NCBI RefSeq assembly: GCF_039537505.1
Contig: NZ_BAABAQ010000002.1
Coordinates: 620,001 to 684,000, forward strand
Length of the DNA stretch: 64,000 nucleotides
Direction: 5' to 3'
Source: Streptosporangium oxazolinicum
GTDB taxonomy: Bacteria; Actinomycetota; Actinomycetes; Streptosporangiales; Streptosporangiaceae
The translations under genes and the position numbers were made by a program. The notes under the pieces are model-generated. The model worked only from the letters and a program-made list of their open reading frames with translations, did no database searches and was not told the origin of the DNA. Within the stretch, counting starts at the first letter, position 1; every line of letters starts with the position of its first letter. Shown in pieces: positions 40,485-49,232 of this stretch.

Positions 40485-41441
40485 CTACGACCCAGGACCG
40501 GGGCACTGCCCGGCGGGTCCGGAAGCGGTGAGGGCCCCTTCTCCGGTACGGGTGGCGGGTCCGGCGGTGTCCTCCTCAGCCGCGCCGGTGGGGCCCCGGC
40601 GCGGCCCGACGGGTGCGGCGACGGTCACCTCCCCCTCGCCCGCGCCGTTTCCCGTCTCGCCCGCGGTGGGCAGCCGCGCCCGCACCTCGAACCCCCCTCC
40701 GGGCAGGGTCCCGGCCGCGAGCGTCCCGCCGAACAGGGTGGCCCGCTCGCGCATGCCGAGCAGGCCGTGCCCCGCGGCGGCCGAGGGGACGGTCCTGCCG
40801 TCGTCCCGTACGAGGACGTCGAGGAAACCCGGCCGCCAGCGCAGCGTGACGCGGGCCGAGTGGGCACCGGCGTGCCGCAGGGTGTTGCCGAGCGCCTCCT
40901 GGACGATCCGGTAGGCCACCAGTTCGAGGGCGAGCCCGACCTCCGCGGGCCTGCCGTCCTCGACCACGTCCACCCGCAGGCCCTGCTCCCTGACCCCGGC
41001 AAGCAGGTCGCGGAGGTCGGACAGCCTGGGCTGGGGCGTCCTGCCGGTCGAGGGGCCGTCGAGGTCGAGCAGCGACAGGGCGCGCTGGAGCTCGACGAGC
41101 GCCTGACGCCCCGACTCCTCGGCCACCCGCAGGGTCTGCCTGGCCCGCTCGGGATCCTTGTCCATGATCATTCGTCCGGCGCCCACCTTGAGCGTCATCA
41201 TGCTGACCCCGTGGGCGACGACGTCGTGCAGCTCGCGGGCGATGCGCGCCCGCCTCTCGGCTAGCTGGGCGCCGGCCAGGGCCTCCCCCTGGTCGGCGAA
41301 CCTCGCCTCCCAGGATCTGAGCCTCAGCAGCAGGAGCCTGCGCTCCCACGCCAGGCTCGCCACGGCCGCGCACAGTACGAGCGCCGCGCACGACAGCAGG
41401 ATGGGGAACATCGGCTCGGCCAGCAGGTCAGCACGCCACAT
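40485..41441 (-). CDS. Sensor histidine kinase (HisKA_3 type)
   Basis: This 318-residue kinase has a single N-terminal membrane helix (MFPILLSCAALVLCAAVASL) followed by RIARELHDVVAHGVSMM with the phosphoacceptor His near 73. The HATPase domain has EALGNTLRHAGAH (N box) and GLLGMRERATLFGG (G2 region). The tail (from about 285) is low-complexity and Pro/Gly/Ala-rich. No cognate LuxR-type regulator adjoins it, so it is an orphan here. It ends convergent with the RAM protein 19 bp away. Confidence 0.87.
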   Translation of the reverse strand: MWRADLLAEPMFPILLSCAALVLCAAVASLAWERRLLLLRLRSWEARFADQGEALAGAQLAERRARIARELHDVVAHGVSMMTLKVGAGRMIMDKDPERARQTLRVAEESGRQALVELQRALSLLDLDGPSTGRTPQPRLSDLRDLLAGVREQGLRVDVVEDGRPAEVGLALELVAYRIVQEALGNTLRHAGAHSARVTLRWRPGFLDVLVRDDGRTVPSAAAGHGLLGMRERATLFGGTLAAGTLPGGGFEVRARLPTAGETGNGAGEGEVTVAAPVGPRRGPTGAAEEDTAGPATRTGEGALTASGPAGQCPGPGS

Positions 41442-41623
41442 GGCCGCAATCTAGAACGGCTCCGCCCGGCGATACATCCTCTCCTGGACGGATCTTGCAT
41501 CCGCCCGAGAGGGGAGGACCTCCGGTGCCGTGACCCGGCCATACTCCCGAAGATCTCCGGGAGTGCGGCCGGGGTTCTGCACGGTCCTTCATGACAGGCC
41601 AGGACAAGCCCGGCCGGAAAAGG

Positions 41624-42694
41624 TCAGGACGGCTTCAGCGCCCGGCTGATCTCGATCCAGCGGTCGAGGGTCTCGGCGGCGGCGCCGGAGTCGACGGCCC
41701 GCGTCGCGCGCTCGTAGCCCGCGGCCATCGCGGCGTTCAGGTCGTCACCGGCACCGGCGTCCGGGCCCTCGCCCGCGCCGTCGAGGGCGACCAGCGCCGC
41801 GGCGGCGTTCAGCAGGACCGCGTCGCGGACCGGCCCGGTCTTGCCGCCGACCAGGTCGCGGACGGCCTGGGCGTTGAACTCCACGTCCCCGCCGCGCAGC
41901 GCGTCGGGCGCCGCCCTGGGGATGCCGAGGGCGGCCGGGTCGAAGACGACCTGCTCCAGGGCGCCCTGACGCACCACCCAGACCGTGGAGGTCGTGGCGA
42001 TGGTGAGCTCGTCCAGTCCGTCGTCGCCCCTGAAGACCAGGGCGGAGACCCCGCGCTCGGCGAAGACGCCCGCGACGACGGGGAGCATGCCCGCGTCGAA
42101 GATGCCGATCGCCTGGGCGGCGGGCCTGGCCGGGTTGGTCAGCGGGCCCAGGAAGTTGAAGACCGTGGGGATGCCGAGCTCCCTGCGCGTGGGGCCCACG
42201 AAGCGCAGCGCCGGGTGGTAGACCGGCGCGAAGCAGAAGGCGATCCCGGCCTCCACCGCGACCCTGGCGGTGTCGGCCGGGGCCAGGTCGAGGACGACCC
42301 CGAGGTGCTCCAGGACGTCGGCGGCGCCGCAGGAGGAGGAGGCGGCCCGGTTGCCGTGCTTGACGACCCTGGCCCCCGCCGCCGCGGCCACGATCGCGGC
42401 CATGGTGGAGACGTTGACGGTGTGGGCGCGGTCGCCGCCGGTGCCGACCACGTCGACGACGGGCCCCTCGACCGACAGCGGGGTGGCCCGCTCCAGCATC
42501 GTGCGCGCCAGGCCGGTCACCTCCGCGACCGTCTCGCCCTTCGCCCGCATCGCCACCGCGAAACCCGCGATCTGGGCGGACGTGGCGGAGCCGGACATGA
42601 TCTGGTTCATCGCCCAGGCGGTCTCGTCGGCCGTCAGGTGCTCGCCCGCGATCAGGGCGGACAACAGCGCGGGCCAGGTGGTACGCGCGTCCAT
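41624..42694 (-). CDS. trpD: Anthranilate phosphoribosyltransferase
   Basis: This 356-residue enzyme transfers ribose-5-phosphate from PRPP to anthranilate, the second step of tryptophan synthesis, in the cytoplasm. Motifs visible: DVVGTGGDRAHTVNVST (PRPP/Mg, about 80-96), VKHGNRAASSSCGAADVLE, RRELGIPTVFNFLGPLTNP and VFRGDDGLDELTI. Length is normal. It is separate from other trp genes; the same isolated trpD before the ctaE-qcr operon is usual in actinobacteria. It follows the receiver-like gene by 27 bp. Confidence 0.96.
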   Translation of the reverse strand: MDARTTWPALLSALIAGEHLTADETAWAMNQIMSGSATSAQIAGFAVAMRAKGETVAEVTGLARTMLERATPLSVEGPVVDVVGTGGDRAHTVNVSTMAAIVAAAAGARVVKHGNRAASSSCGAADVLEHLGVVLDLAPADTARVAVEAGIAFCFAPVYHPALRFVGPTRRELGIPTVFNFLGPLTNPARPAAQAIGIFDAGMLPVVAGVFAERGVSALVFRGDDGLDELTIATTSTVWVVRQGALEQVVFDPAALGIPRAAPDALRGGDVEFNAQAVRDLVGGKTGPVRDAVLLNAAAALVALDGAGEGPDAGAGDDLNAAMAAGYERATRAVDSGAAAETLDRWIEISRALKPS

Positions 42695-42721
42695 GGGGGT
42701 CTCCAGGGGGTTCCGGGGGAT

Positions 42722-43150
42722 CTACCGGGCGGACAGACGGGTGGACAGGCGGCGGCGCATCAGGTCGGCGACGGTCTCGGCGAGGACGACCGGGTCGATC
42801 GGCTGCGGCACGACGGCCTCGGCGCGCGACCACTCGGCCAGCCAGCGGTCGTCGCGGCGGGCGATCAGCAGGCAGATCGGCGGGCAGTCGTGGACCTCGT
42901 CCTTGGCCTGGCGGGCCACGCCCATGCCACCCGCCGGCTGGGCCTCGGCGTCGAGCACGGCGACGTCGATCTCCCCGGAGTCGAAGTGCTGGACGACCTT
43001 GGCGTGGGTGGCGCACTCCACGATCTCCACGAGGGGCACGTCCCCGGCGGGGCGGCGGCCGATCGCCTGCCGCACCTTCTCACGGGTGCTCGCGTCGTCG
43101 CTGTAGACGAGGACCCTCATCTTGTCGTCGGTGCTCACGGTCGCGCTCAC
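42722..43150 (-). CDS. Degenerate receiver-domain protein
   Basis: This 142-residue protein resembles a CheY-like receiver: MRVLVYSDDASTREKVRQAI (acidic pair SDD), IDVAVLDAEAQPAGGMGV (candidate phosphoacceptor Asp in LDAE), PPICLLIARRDD (where Ser/Thr is expected) and AVVPQPIDPVVLAETV, with Gln-Pro where Lys-Pro is conserved. No output domain follows. The loss of the Lys suggests a pseudo-receiver that does not use normal phosphorylation. GTG 43150 or GTG 43138 could start it. It is divergent from ctaE and probably shares a transcript with trpD. Confidence 0.7.
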   Translation of the reverse strand: MSATVSTDDKMRVLVYSDDASTREKVRQAIGRRPAGDVPLVEIVECATHAKVVQHFDSGEIDVAVLDAEAQPAGGMGVARQAKDEVHDCPPICLLIARRDDRWLAEWSRAEAVVPQPIDPVVLAETVADLMRRRLSTRLSAR

Positions 43151-43240
43151 TATCCCTCGTCGATGTATGGTCACCTGGGATGCTACCGGTCTGCCGGTCC
43201 GGGGACCCAGGCCGGAGCCAGGGGTGAGCGAATTGCCCCA

Positions 43241-43283
43241 TACGTCCACTTTGTGGGGACGTAGGCACCCCCTATCGGGGGGT
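43241..43283. promoter_or_regulatory. Two dyads between the receiver gene and ctaE
   Basis: TACGTCC (43241-43247) and GGACGTA (43257-43263) are perfect arms around 9 bp, and a few bases on, ACCCCC and GGGGGT pair around TATCG. They lie 35-75 bp before the ctaE start and about 90-130 bp before the receiver gene, and could be operators for the respiratory operon. No known regulator is matched. Confidence 0.35.
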
Positions 43284-43315
43284 CGTGCGGCGACCCGACC
43301 AGGAGAGCCGCAATA

Positions 43316-43933
43316 ATGCTGCCCGTGGCGACAGCATCCGCAATTTCAACGACGACGACAGCACACTCGTCCCGCAGACCCGATCTGGTCAGCGTCGGGA
43401 CGATCGTCTGGCTGTCCTCCGAGCTCATGTTCTTCGCGGCGCTGTTCGCGATGTACTTCACCATCCGGTCGGTGAGCATCGGCCAGGGACTGCCCTGGCC
43501 CGAGGCCCACCTGAACATCCCGTTCGCCCTGGCCAACACGATCATCCTGGTCCTGTCGAGTGTGACCTGCCAGCTGGGCGTGTGGGCGGCTGAGAAGGGC
43601 CAGGTCGCCAAGCTGCGCTTCTGGTACATCGTCAGCTTCCTGATGGGCTCCGTGTTCGTGGGCGGCCAGCTGTTCGAGTACAGCGAGCTGGCCCACGAGG
43701 GGCACACGCTGTCGCACTCCGCGTACGACTCCGTGTTCTACCTGACCACGGGTTTTCACGGCCTGCACGTGACGGGTGGACTGATCGCGTTCCTGTTCAT
43801 GCTGGGACGCACGTACGCCGCGAAGCGCTTCACCCGTGAGCAGGCGACCAGCGCGATCGTCGTGTCCTACTACTGGCACTTCGTCGACGTGGTCTGGATC
43901 GGCCTTTTCGTAACCATCTATGGCATTCACTAA
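43316..43933 (+). CDS. ctaE: Cytochrome c oxidase subunit III
   Basis: This 205-residue, five-helix membrane protein of the aa3 oxidase. Helix 1 has TIVWLSSELMFFAALFAMYF, later FHGLHVTGGLIAFLFM and the end YYWHFVDVVWIGLFVTIY, the usual subunit III landmarks. It starts a tight ctaE-qcrC-qcrA-qcrB operon, so that oxidase and bc1 parts of the supercomplex are made together. AGGAG precedes the ATG by about 9 nt. Confidence 0.97.
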   Translation: MLPVATASAISTTTTAHSSRRPDLVSVGTIVWLSSELMFFAALFAMYFTIRSVSIGQGLPWPEAHLNIPFALANTIILVLSSVTCQLGVWAAEKGQVAKLRFWYIVSFLMGSVFVGGQLFEYSELAHEGHTLSHSAYDSVFYLTTGFHGLHVTGGLIAFLFMLGRTYAAKRFTREQATSAIVVSYYWHFVDVVWIGLFVTIYGIH

Positions 43934-43949
43934 GGAATCGGGGATCTCT

Positions 43950-44765
43950 GTGAATAGGATCACCGCTGGACGGCGGCATCCCCTCGCGAGATACGCCGTC
44001 CTGCTCCTGGCCCTGGGCCTGATCGGCGGGGTCTACACGGTCGCGCTCGCGATCTCCCCCAGCCGGCAGGCCGACGCCGCCATCGCGTCCGGCAGGGCCG
44101 ACGACGTGGCGGAGGGCAAGAAGCTCTTCGAGCAGAGCTGCTCCAGCTGCCACGGGCTCAACGCCGAGGGCACCGCCCAGGGCCCGACCCTGATCGGCGT
44201 CGGCGCCGCCTCCGTGGACTTCCAGGTCAGCAGTGGCCGCATGCCCCTGGCCAACCCCGGAGCGCAGGCACCGCGCAAGCCCCCGGCGCCCTGGGTCAAC
44301 GAGGACACCGTCCGGCAGCTCGCCGCCTACGTGCAGTCGCTCGGCGGCGGCCCGACCGTCCCGACCGACGAGCAGGTCGACGCCGCCAAGGGCGACAAGT
44401 CCAAGGGCGGGGAGCTGTTTCGCGCGAACTGCATCCAGTGCCACAACTTCGTCGGCTCCGGCGGCGCCCTGACCCAGGGCAAGTACGCACCGCCGCTCCA
44501 CGCGGCCACCGAGAGGCAGATCTACGAGGCGATGATCACCGGCCCGCAGGCGATGCCGGTGTTCAACGACAGCATCATCACCCCCGAGCAGAAGCGGGAC
44601 ATGATCGCCTACATCGTGGGCGTGCGTGAGGAGCCCAACCCGGGCGGCGCCGGTCTCGGCCGCATCGGCCCGGTCACGGAGGGTCTGGTGGCCTGGGTCG
44701 TCGGGCTCAGCCTCCTCTCCCTGGCCGCCATCTGGATCACCGCGAAGAGGCGACAGGCCAAATGA
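43950..44765 (+). CDS. qcrC: Cytochrome bc1 diheme cytochrome c subunit
   Basis: This 271-residue subunit has an N-terminal membrane helix (ARYAVLLLALGLIGGVYTVAL), two c-type haem domains with CSSCHG (about 63-68) and CIQCHN (about 161-166), and a C-terminal helix (LVAWVVGLSLLSLAAIWI). The two haems replace soluble cytochrome c and pass electrons directly to CtaC. Start GTG 43950 is preferred over an ATG at 43920 that lies inside ctaE. Stop overlaps qcrA as ATGA. Confidence 0.96.
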   Translation: MNRITAGRRHPLARYAVLLLALGLIGGVYTVALAISPSRQADAAIASGRADDVAEGKKLFEQSCSSCHGLNAEGTAQGPTLIGVGAASVDFQVSSGRMPLANPGAQAPRKPPAPWVNEDTVRQLAAYVQSLGGGPTVPTDEQVDAAKGDKSKGGELFRANCIQCHNFVGSGGALTQGKYAPPLHAATERQIYEAMITGPQAMPVFNDSIITPEQKRDMIAYIVGVREEPNPGGAGLGRIGPVTEGLVAWVVGLSLLSLAAIWITAKRRQAK

Positions 44766-45874
44766 CTGACAACAATCACGACATCGAACAGCCGGAGGAG
44801 CGCGCGCCGAAGCGCGTGATCGGCACCCCCTCCCCGGCGGCGAGCACCTCCCTCCTCGGCCACGACGAGCCGAAGAGGGCGGACGTCGTCCAGGTTCCCG
44901 GGGTGACCCCGCAGGACGAGGCGACCGCGCGGAAGGGCGAGCGCTACGCCGCCCTCTGCTTCCTGGTCGCCTTCCTGGGCGGCATCGGCTTCGTGGTGTC
45001 GTACGTGGTCTTCCAGGTCGGCGACATCGAGAAGACGCAGATCTCCAACCTCGCGCTGGGCGGCACGCTCACGCTGGCCCTGCTCGGGCTGGCCGCGGGC
45101 CTGACGACCTGGGTCCGCCTGGTCATGCCCAAGTACAACCTGGTCCAGGAGCGCCACGCGATGGCCTCCGACCCCGAGACCAGGTCCTACGTGAGCGAGA
45201 CCTTCCTGCAGGGGGCGAACGAGAGCGGCATCGTCAAGCGCCCGCTGCTGCGCCGCACCCTGCTGCTCGCCGCCGCCCCGCTCGGCCTGGCCCCGCTGGT
45301 CCTGCTGCGCGACCTCGGCCCGAGCCACACGAACTTCCCGGCCAAGCTCCGGCACACCGTCTGGGGGGAGAAGACCAAGGACGGCAAGCCGCGCAAGCTC
45401 GTCGTCGAGGGAAGCGGCTCCCCCATCAGGGCCGCCGACTTCAACTCCCCCGGCGGCATCCTCTCCGTGGTGCCCGAGGGCTACGAGCACGACCTGAACG
45501 CGCTGGCCAAGGCCACGCTGATCCTGATCAAGTTCCGGCCCGAGGAGCTCAAGTCAGGGACCAACCTGAACTGGACCCACGACGGGATCGTGGCGTACTC
45601 CAAGATCTGCACGCACGTCGGCTGCCCCGCGGCCCTGTACGAGCAGACCACCCACCACATCCTGTGCCCGTGTCACCAGTCGACCTTCGACGCCGCCGAC
45701 GGCGCCAAGGTCATCTTCGGCCCGGCCGCCCGGCCCCTGCCTCAGCTGCCGATCGCCGTCGATAATGAGGGATACCTCGTCGCAACGGCGGATTTCGCCG
45801 TCCCCGTCGGTCCCAGCTTCTGGGAGCGCGGCGACGCCGAGGCCGAGGTCCGTGAGAACGGAGCCCAACAGTAA
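44762..45874 (+). CDS. qcrA: Rieske iron-sulfur subunit of cytochrome bc1
   Basis: This 370-residue actinobacterial Rieske protein has a long N-terminal tail, three membrane helices (about 65-85, 95-115 and 165-185) and the [2Fe-2S] motifs CTHVGCPA (about 282-289) and CPCHQSTFD (about 302-310). It takes electrons from menaquinol and passes them to QcrC. The DNA is coupled by ATGA to qcrC and by 1 nt to qcrB. Confidence 0.97.
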   Translation: MTDNNHDIEQPEERAPKRVIGTPSPAASTSLLGHDEPKRADVVQVPGVTPQDEATARKGERYAALCFLVAFLGGIGFVVSYVVFQVGDIEKTQISNLALGGTLTLALLGLAAGLTTWVRLVMPKYNLVQERHAMASDPETRSYVSETFLQGANESGIVKRPLLRRTLLLAAAPLGLAPLVLLRDLGPSHTNFPAKLRHTVWGEKTKDGKPRKLVVEGSGSPIRAADFNSPGGILSVVPEGYEHDLNALAKATLILIKFRPEELKSGTNLNWTHDGIVAYSKICTHVGCPAALYEQTTHHILCPCHQSTFDAADGAKVIFGPAARPLPQLPIAVDNEGYLVATADFAVPVGPSFWERGDAEAEVRENGAQQ

Positions 45875-47568
45875 TGAGCATCGAGACCGTTCCCAAGCCC
45901 ATCGAGGGCGCGAGCACCTTCGTCGACGACCGCATCGGCGCGGGAAACTTCCTCCGGCGCAACCTGCGGAAGATCTTCCCCGACCACTGGTCGTTCCTGC
46001 TGGGTGAGATCGCCCTCTACTCGTTCATCATCCTGCTGCTGACCGGCACGTTCCTGACGTTCTTCTTCAAGCCCGGCATGGGCCACGTCGAGTACGCCGG
46101 TTCGTACGGCCCGCTGCAGGGCGTGACCATGTCCGAGGCGTACGCCTCGGCGCTGAGCATCAGCTTCGACGTGCGCGGCGGCCTGCTGATGCGGCAGATG
46201 CACCACTGGGCCGCCCTGCTGTTCATCGGCGGCATGATGGTGCACGCGCTCCGGGTGTTCTTCACCGGTGCGTACCGCAAGCCGCGCGAGCTGAACTGGC
46301 TGATCGGCGTGCTGCTGCTCACGCTGGCGCTCGCCGAGGGCCTGACCGGTTACTCCCTGCCCGACGACCTGCTCTCCGGCGCCGGTCTGCGGATCACCGA
46401 GGGCGTGGCGATCTCCCTGCCGCTCGTCGGCACCTGGATCACCTTCTTCCTCTTCGGCGGCGAGTATCCGGGCGAGGACGTCATCGCGCGCTTCTACTCG
46501 CTGCACATCCTGCTCATCCCGGGCATACTGCTCGCGCTCATCTCGGCGCACATGATCCTGATGTGGGTGCAGAAGCACACGCAGATGCCGGGCAAGGGCC
46601 GCACCAACGAGAACGTGGTGGGCGCGCCGTTCTACCCCGCCTTCATGATCAAGGCCGGCGCGTACTTCATGTTCACCTTCGGGGTCATCGCGCTGCTGGG
46701 CACCTTCGCCCAGATCAACCCGATCTGGCTGTTCGGCCCCTACACCCCCGCCGACATCTCGGCGGGCTCGCAGCCCGACTTCTACATGGGCTTCCTCGAA
46801 GGCTCGCTGCGCCTGATGCCCGCCTGGGAGCTCAACCTCTTCGGCGGCGCGGGGGGCACGCTCGCGATGAGCGTGCTGATCCCGGCCCTGGTGCCGATGG
46901 GCATCGTCATGACGGGCCTGGCGCTGTACCCGTTCATCGAGCAGTGGGTCACCGGCGACCGCCGCGAGCACCACATCGCGGAGCGTCCCCGCAACAACCC
47001 GCACCGCACCTCGATCGGCATGTCGGCCGTCACGTTCTACGGCATCCTGTGGCTGCTGGGCGCCAACGACGAGATCTCCGCGTTCTTCCACATCTCGCTG
47101 AACTGGACGACCTACGCCGGCCGGTTCCTGATCATCGCCGGTCCCGTGGTGGCGTACATCATCACCTACCGGGTCTGCCTGGGCCTGCAGCGCGGCGACG
47201 CGGCGATCATCAGCCACGGCGTGGAGTCCGGTGTGATCAAGCGGCTGCCCCACGGCGAGTACATCGAGGTCCACGTCCCGCCGCACGAGGCCATCGAGGC
47301 CCACATGCGGGGCAAGGAGGCGATCCCGATCGTCTCCGGAGGCGGCGCGGGCCCGAAGAACCGCGACGACATCCCGTCCAAGGGGATGCGCGGCCCGCTC
47401 GGCCGGCTCCGCGCCAAGATGAGCGCGGCGTACGGCGGCGAGAAGATCCCGCTCGACGACGGCCACGGCCACGCCGAGGAGCACGGCGCCATCGGCGCGG
47501 GCCACGGGAGTCACGAGGAGCACGCGGCGGTCGGCCAGGGCGGAGACGACAAGTCCCTGACCCGCTGA
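45874..47568 (+). CDS. qcrB: Cytochrome b subunit of the bc1 complex, with His-rich tail
   Basis: This 564-residue, eight-helix protein binds two b-type haems and the quinol sites. The haem-binding His pairs lie in the helices around QMHHWAALLFIGGMMVHALRV and YSLHILLIPGILLALISAHM. The quinol-site loop reads GYSLPDDL, and a PDF-type segment lies in QPDFYMGF. The actinobacterial C-terminal extension (about 430-564) ends in a His-rich stretch with six His (DGHGHAEEHGAIG...). It is the last gene of ctaE-qcrCAB and is followed by a terminator. Confidence 0.97.
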   Translation: MSIETVPKPIEGASTFVDDRIGAGNFLRRNLRKIFPDHWSFLLGEIALYSFIILLLTGTFLTFFFKPGMGHVEYAGSYGPLQGVTMSEAYASALSISFDVRGGLLMRQMHHWAALLFIGGMMVHALRVFFTGAYRKPRELNWLIGVLLLTLALAEGLTGYSLPDDLLSGAGLRITEGVAISLPLVGTWITFFLFGGEYPGEDVIARFYSLHILLIPGILLALISAHMILMWVQKHTQMPGKGRTNENVVGAPFYPAFMIKAGAYFMFTFGVIALLGTFAQINPIWLFGPYTPADISAGSQPDFYMGFLEGSLRLMPAWELNLFGGAGGTLAMSVLIPALVPMGIVMTGLALYPFIEQWVTGDRREHHIAERPRNNPHRTSIGMSAVTFYGILWLLGANDEISAFFHISLNWTTYAGRFLIIAGPVVAYIITYRVCLGLQRGDAAIISHGVESGVIKRLPHGEYIEVHVPPHEAIEAHMRGKEAIPIVSGGGAGPKNRDDIPSKGMRGPLGRLRAKMSAAYGGEKIPLDDGHGHAEEHGAIGAGHGSHEEHAAVGQGGDDKSLTR

Positions 47569-47590
47569 CCCGCCACGGCTGACGCCACGG

Positions 47591-47628
47591 CGAAGGGCCC
47601 GGACACCGCGCGGTGTCCGGGCCCTTCG
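47591..47628 (+). terminator. Terminator of the ctaE-qcrCAB operon
   Basis: An 18-bp perfect stem (47591-47608 with 47611-47628) starts 22 bp past the qcrB stop and is followed by TTGTACG. The rest of the gap to 47849 holds GTACGC(G/T)TTCCC-like repeated words and no gene. Confidence 0.85.
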
Positions 47629-47849
47629 TTGTACGCCTTCCCGTCCGGACGATGCTCGTCGTACGCGTTCCCGGCGGGACGGTGCCGTGTCGTACGCGCT
47701 CCCGACGCCTGGACGCCCAGACGCCTGGGGACAATGCCCTGAGCTGCCACGATGCCTCAGGAAGGCCCTCAGGGGGCTTCTCCGGGCCTCGCCGGACCTT
47801 TCACGGCCCGGGACCCCGGGCGCCCCGGGTGGACGCCAGGAGGCCGCGG

Positions 47850-49076
47850 TCAGACGTCCTCGGTGTTGAAGTGCTTGAGGCTGCTCCACTTGAGCCACTG
47901 CTTCCAGCTCTCCTGCCAGTGGCCCCACCCGTTGGTGGGCTCCAGGGCGCGGGGCGAGCCGGTGATGATGATCGGGTCCCCGATCAGGGTGTTGTCGAGG
48001 AACCACTTGGCGTTGCTCGGGCTGACGTTGACGCATCCGTGGCTGACGTTGGAGTTGCCCTGGGAGCCGACCGACCACGGGGCGCTGTGGATGTACTCGC
48101 CGCTGTTGGAGATGCGGACGGTGTCGTAGACGGTCAGCTGGTAGTAGCCCGCGGAACCGGGGCCGATGCCCGGGGAGGTCATGACGGTGACGTCCTCCCT
48201 GGACATGGCCAGGTGCACGCCGCTGGTCGTGTGGTACTTCCAGACGCCGCCCTGCCCGGCGCTCATCGGCATCTCGCGGACGACCTTGCCGTTGCGCTTC
48301 ACCGTGAGGTTGTGCGACTGGACGCTGCCCCGGGTGATCTGCGAGCGGCCGATCTTGAAGTTGACGATCTTGTTCGTGGCCCCGTACAGGCCCTCGCCGC
48401 CGCGTACCCCCGCGAGGCGGGCCTCGACCCGGACCTTGGTGCCCGAGGGCCAGAAGCTCTTCGGGCGGAAGTGCACGTTCCGGTTGTCGAACCAGTGCCA
48501 CGCCCCCAGGACCGGCCTGGAGGTACGGACGAAGAGATTGCGCTCGATGGAGACCCGGTCGGAGACGTCGCGGTCGAAAGTGATCATCACCGGCATGCCG
48601 ACGCCGACGGTCACGCCGGTCGAGTCCTTGCCCGGCATGAAGCTCTCGATCGTGAAGGTCTCCTTCTTCTTCACCGTGGAGAAGGAGGAGGTCTTGGTGG
48701 TGACGGCGCCCGCCGGGTTGACGGCCGTCACGGAGACCTCGTAGGAGGCTCCTGGAGCCGCCGTGACGCGGCTGCGCCACTGTGTGCCGTCGGCGCTGAG
48801 AACGCCCGGCAGGGAGCCCTTGGCGCCCTTCACGGCCCGTACGGCGACCTGTCTCAGGGTGCCGCCCTGCGCCGCGACCAGGACGGGGGTGTCCGTGGGG
48901 ACGCCGCCTGCCCTGTCGAGGGGGGCGACGGTGACGACGGCCGCCGCGGCGGCGGTGGACGGCGCCTGGGACGCCTGGCCACTCTGTACGGCGGTGTCTT
49001 CCGAGCAGGAGGCCGTCACCAGTGCGAGGGCCAGTAGTCCCGCTCCCCGGCTCGAACCACGGATCGCGTGTCCCAC
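47850..49076 (-). CDS. L,D-transpeptidase lipoprotein (YkuD)
   Basis: This 408-residue protein starts with a lipoprotein signal (GAGLLALALV, lipobox TASC). Ig-like domains follow at about 45-240 (SYEVSVTAVNPAG, FDRDVSDRVSIERNLFV). The C-terminal YkuD domain has the catalytic IHSAPWSVG and SHGCVNVSPSNAKWF (about 355-370, with the active Cys). It forms 3-3 crosslinks in peptidoglycan outside the membrane. GTG 49076 has GGGGAG upstream. It sits between the two respiratory operons. Confidence 0.93.
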   Translation of the reverse strand: MGHAIRGSSRGAGLLALALVTASCSEDTAVQSGQASQAPSTAAAAAVVTVAPLDRAGGVPTDTPVLVAAQGGTLRQVAVRAVKGAKGSLPGVLSADGTQWRSRVTAAPGASYEVSVTAVNPAGAVTTKTSSFSTVKKKETFTIESFMPGKDSTGVTVGVGMPVMITFDRDVSDRVSIERNLFVRTSRPVLGAWHWFDNRNVHFRPKSFWPSGTKVRVEARLAGVRGGEGLYGATNKIVNFKIGRSQITRGSVQSHNLTVKRNGKVVREMPMSAGQGGVWKYHTTSGVHLAMSREDVTVMTSPGIGPGSAGYYQLTVYDTVRISNSGEYIHSAPWSVGSQGNSNVSHGCVNVSPSNAKWFLDNTLIGDPIIITGSPRALEPTNGWGHWQESWKQWLKWSSLKHFNTEDV

Positions 49077-49179
49077 ATGAACTCCCCTGTCCGGACTGAA
49101 CCACTGCATTCAGTTATTACCCGGAGTAAGCGGTTCACCACATAAGACATCCACCTTGAGCGCCAAATAAACGCCAAAA

Positions 49180-49210
49180 AGCGGGCCACGGAAGCTTTCC
49201 GTGGCCCGCT
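49180..49210 (-). terminator. Intrinsic terminator of the ctaCDF operon
   Basis: A 14-bp perfect stem (49180-49193 with 49197-49210) followed on the minus strand by TTTTTGGCG, 23 bp after the ctaF stop. It has the best U-tract of any terminator in the window. Confidence 0.92.
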
Positions 49211-49232
49211 CGGACGGCGGTGAGACGCGGGG

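Noticed and set aside
43920..43949. Earlier ATG for qcrC
   Set aside because: It lies inside the end of ctaE without a ribosome site; the GTG at 43950 fits the family length.
45742..49104. Very long open frame on the minus strand across qcrB and the transpeptidase
   Set aside because: It lies opposite well-identified genes, has Arg/Gly-rich random composition and is a product of high GC.
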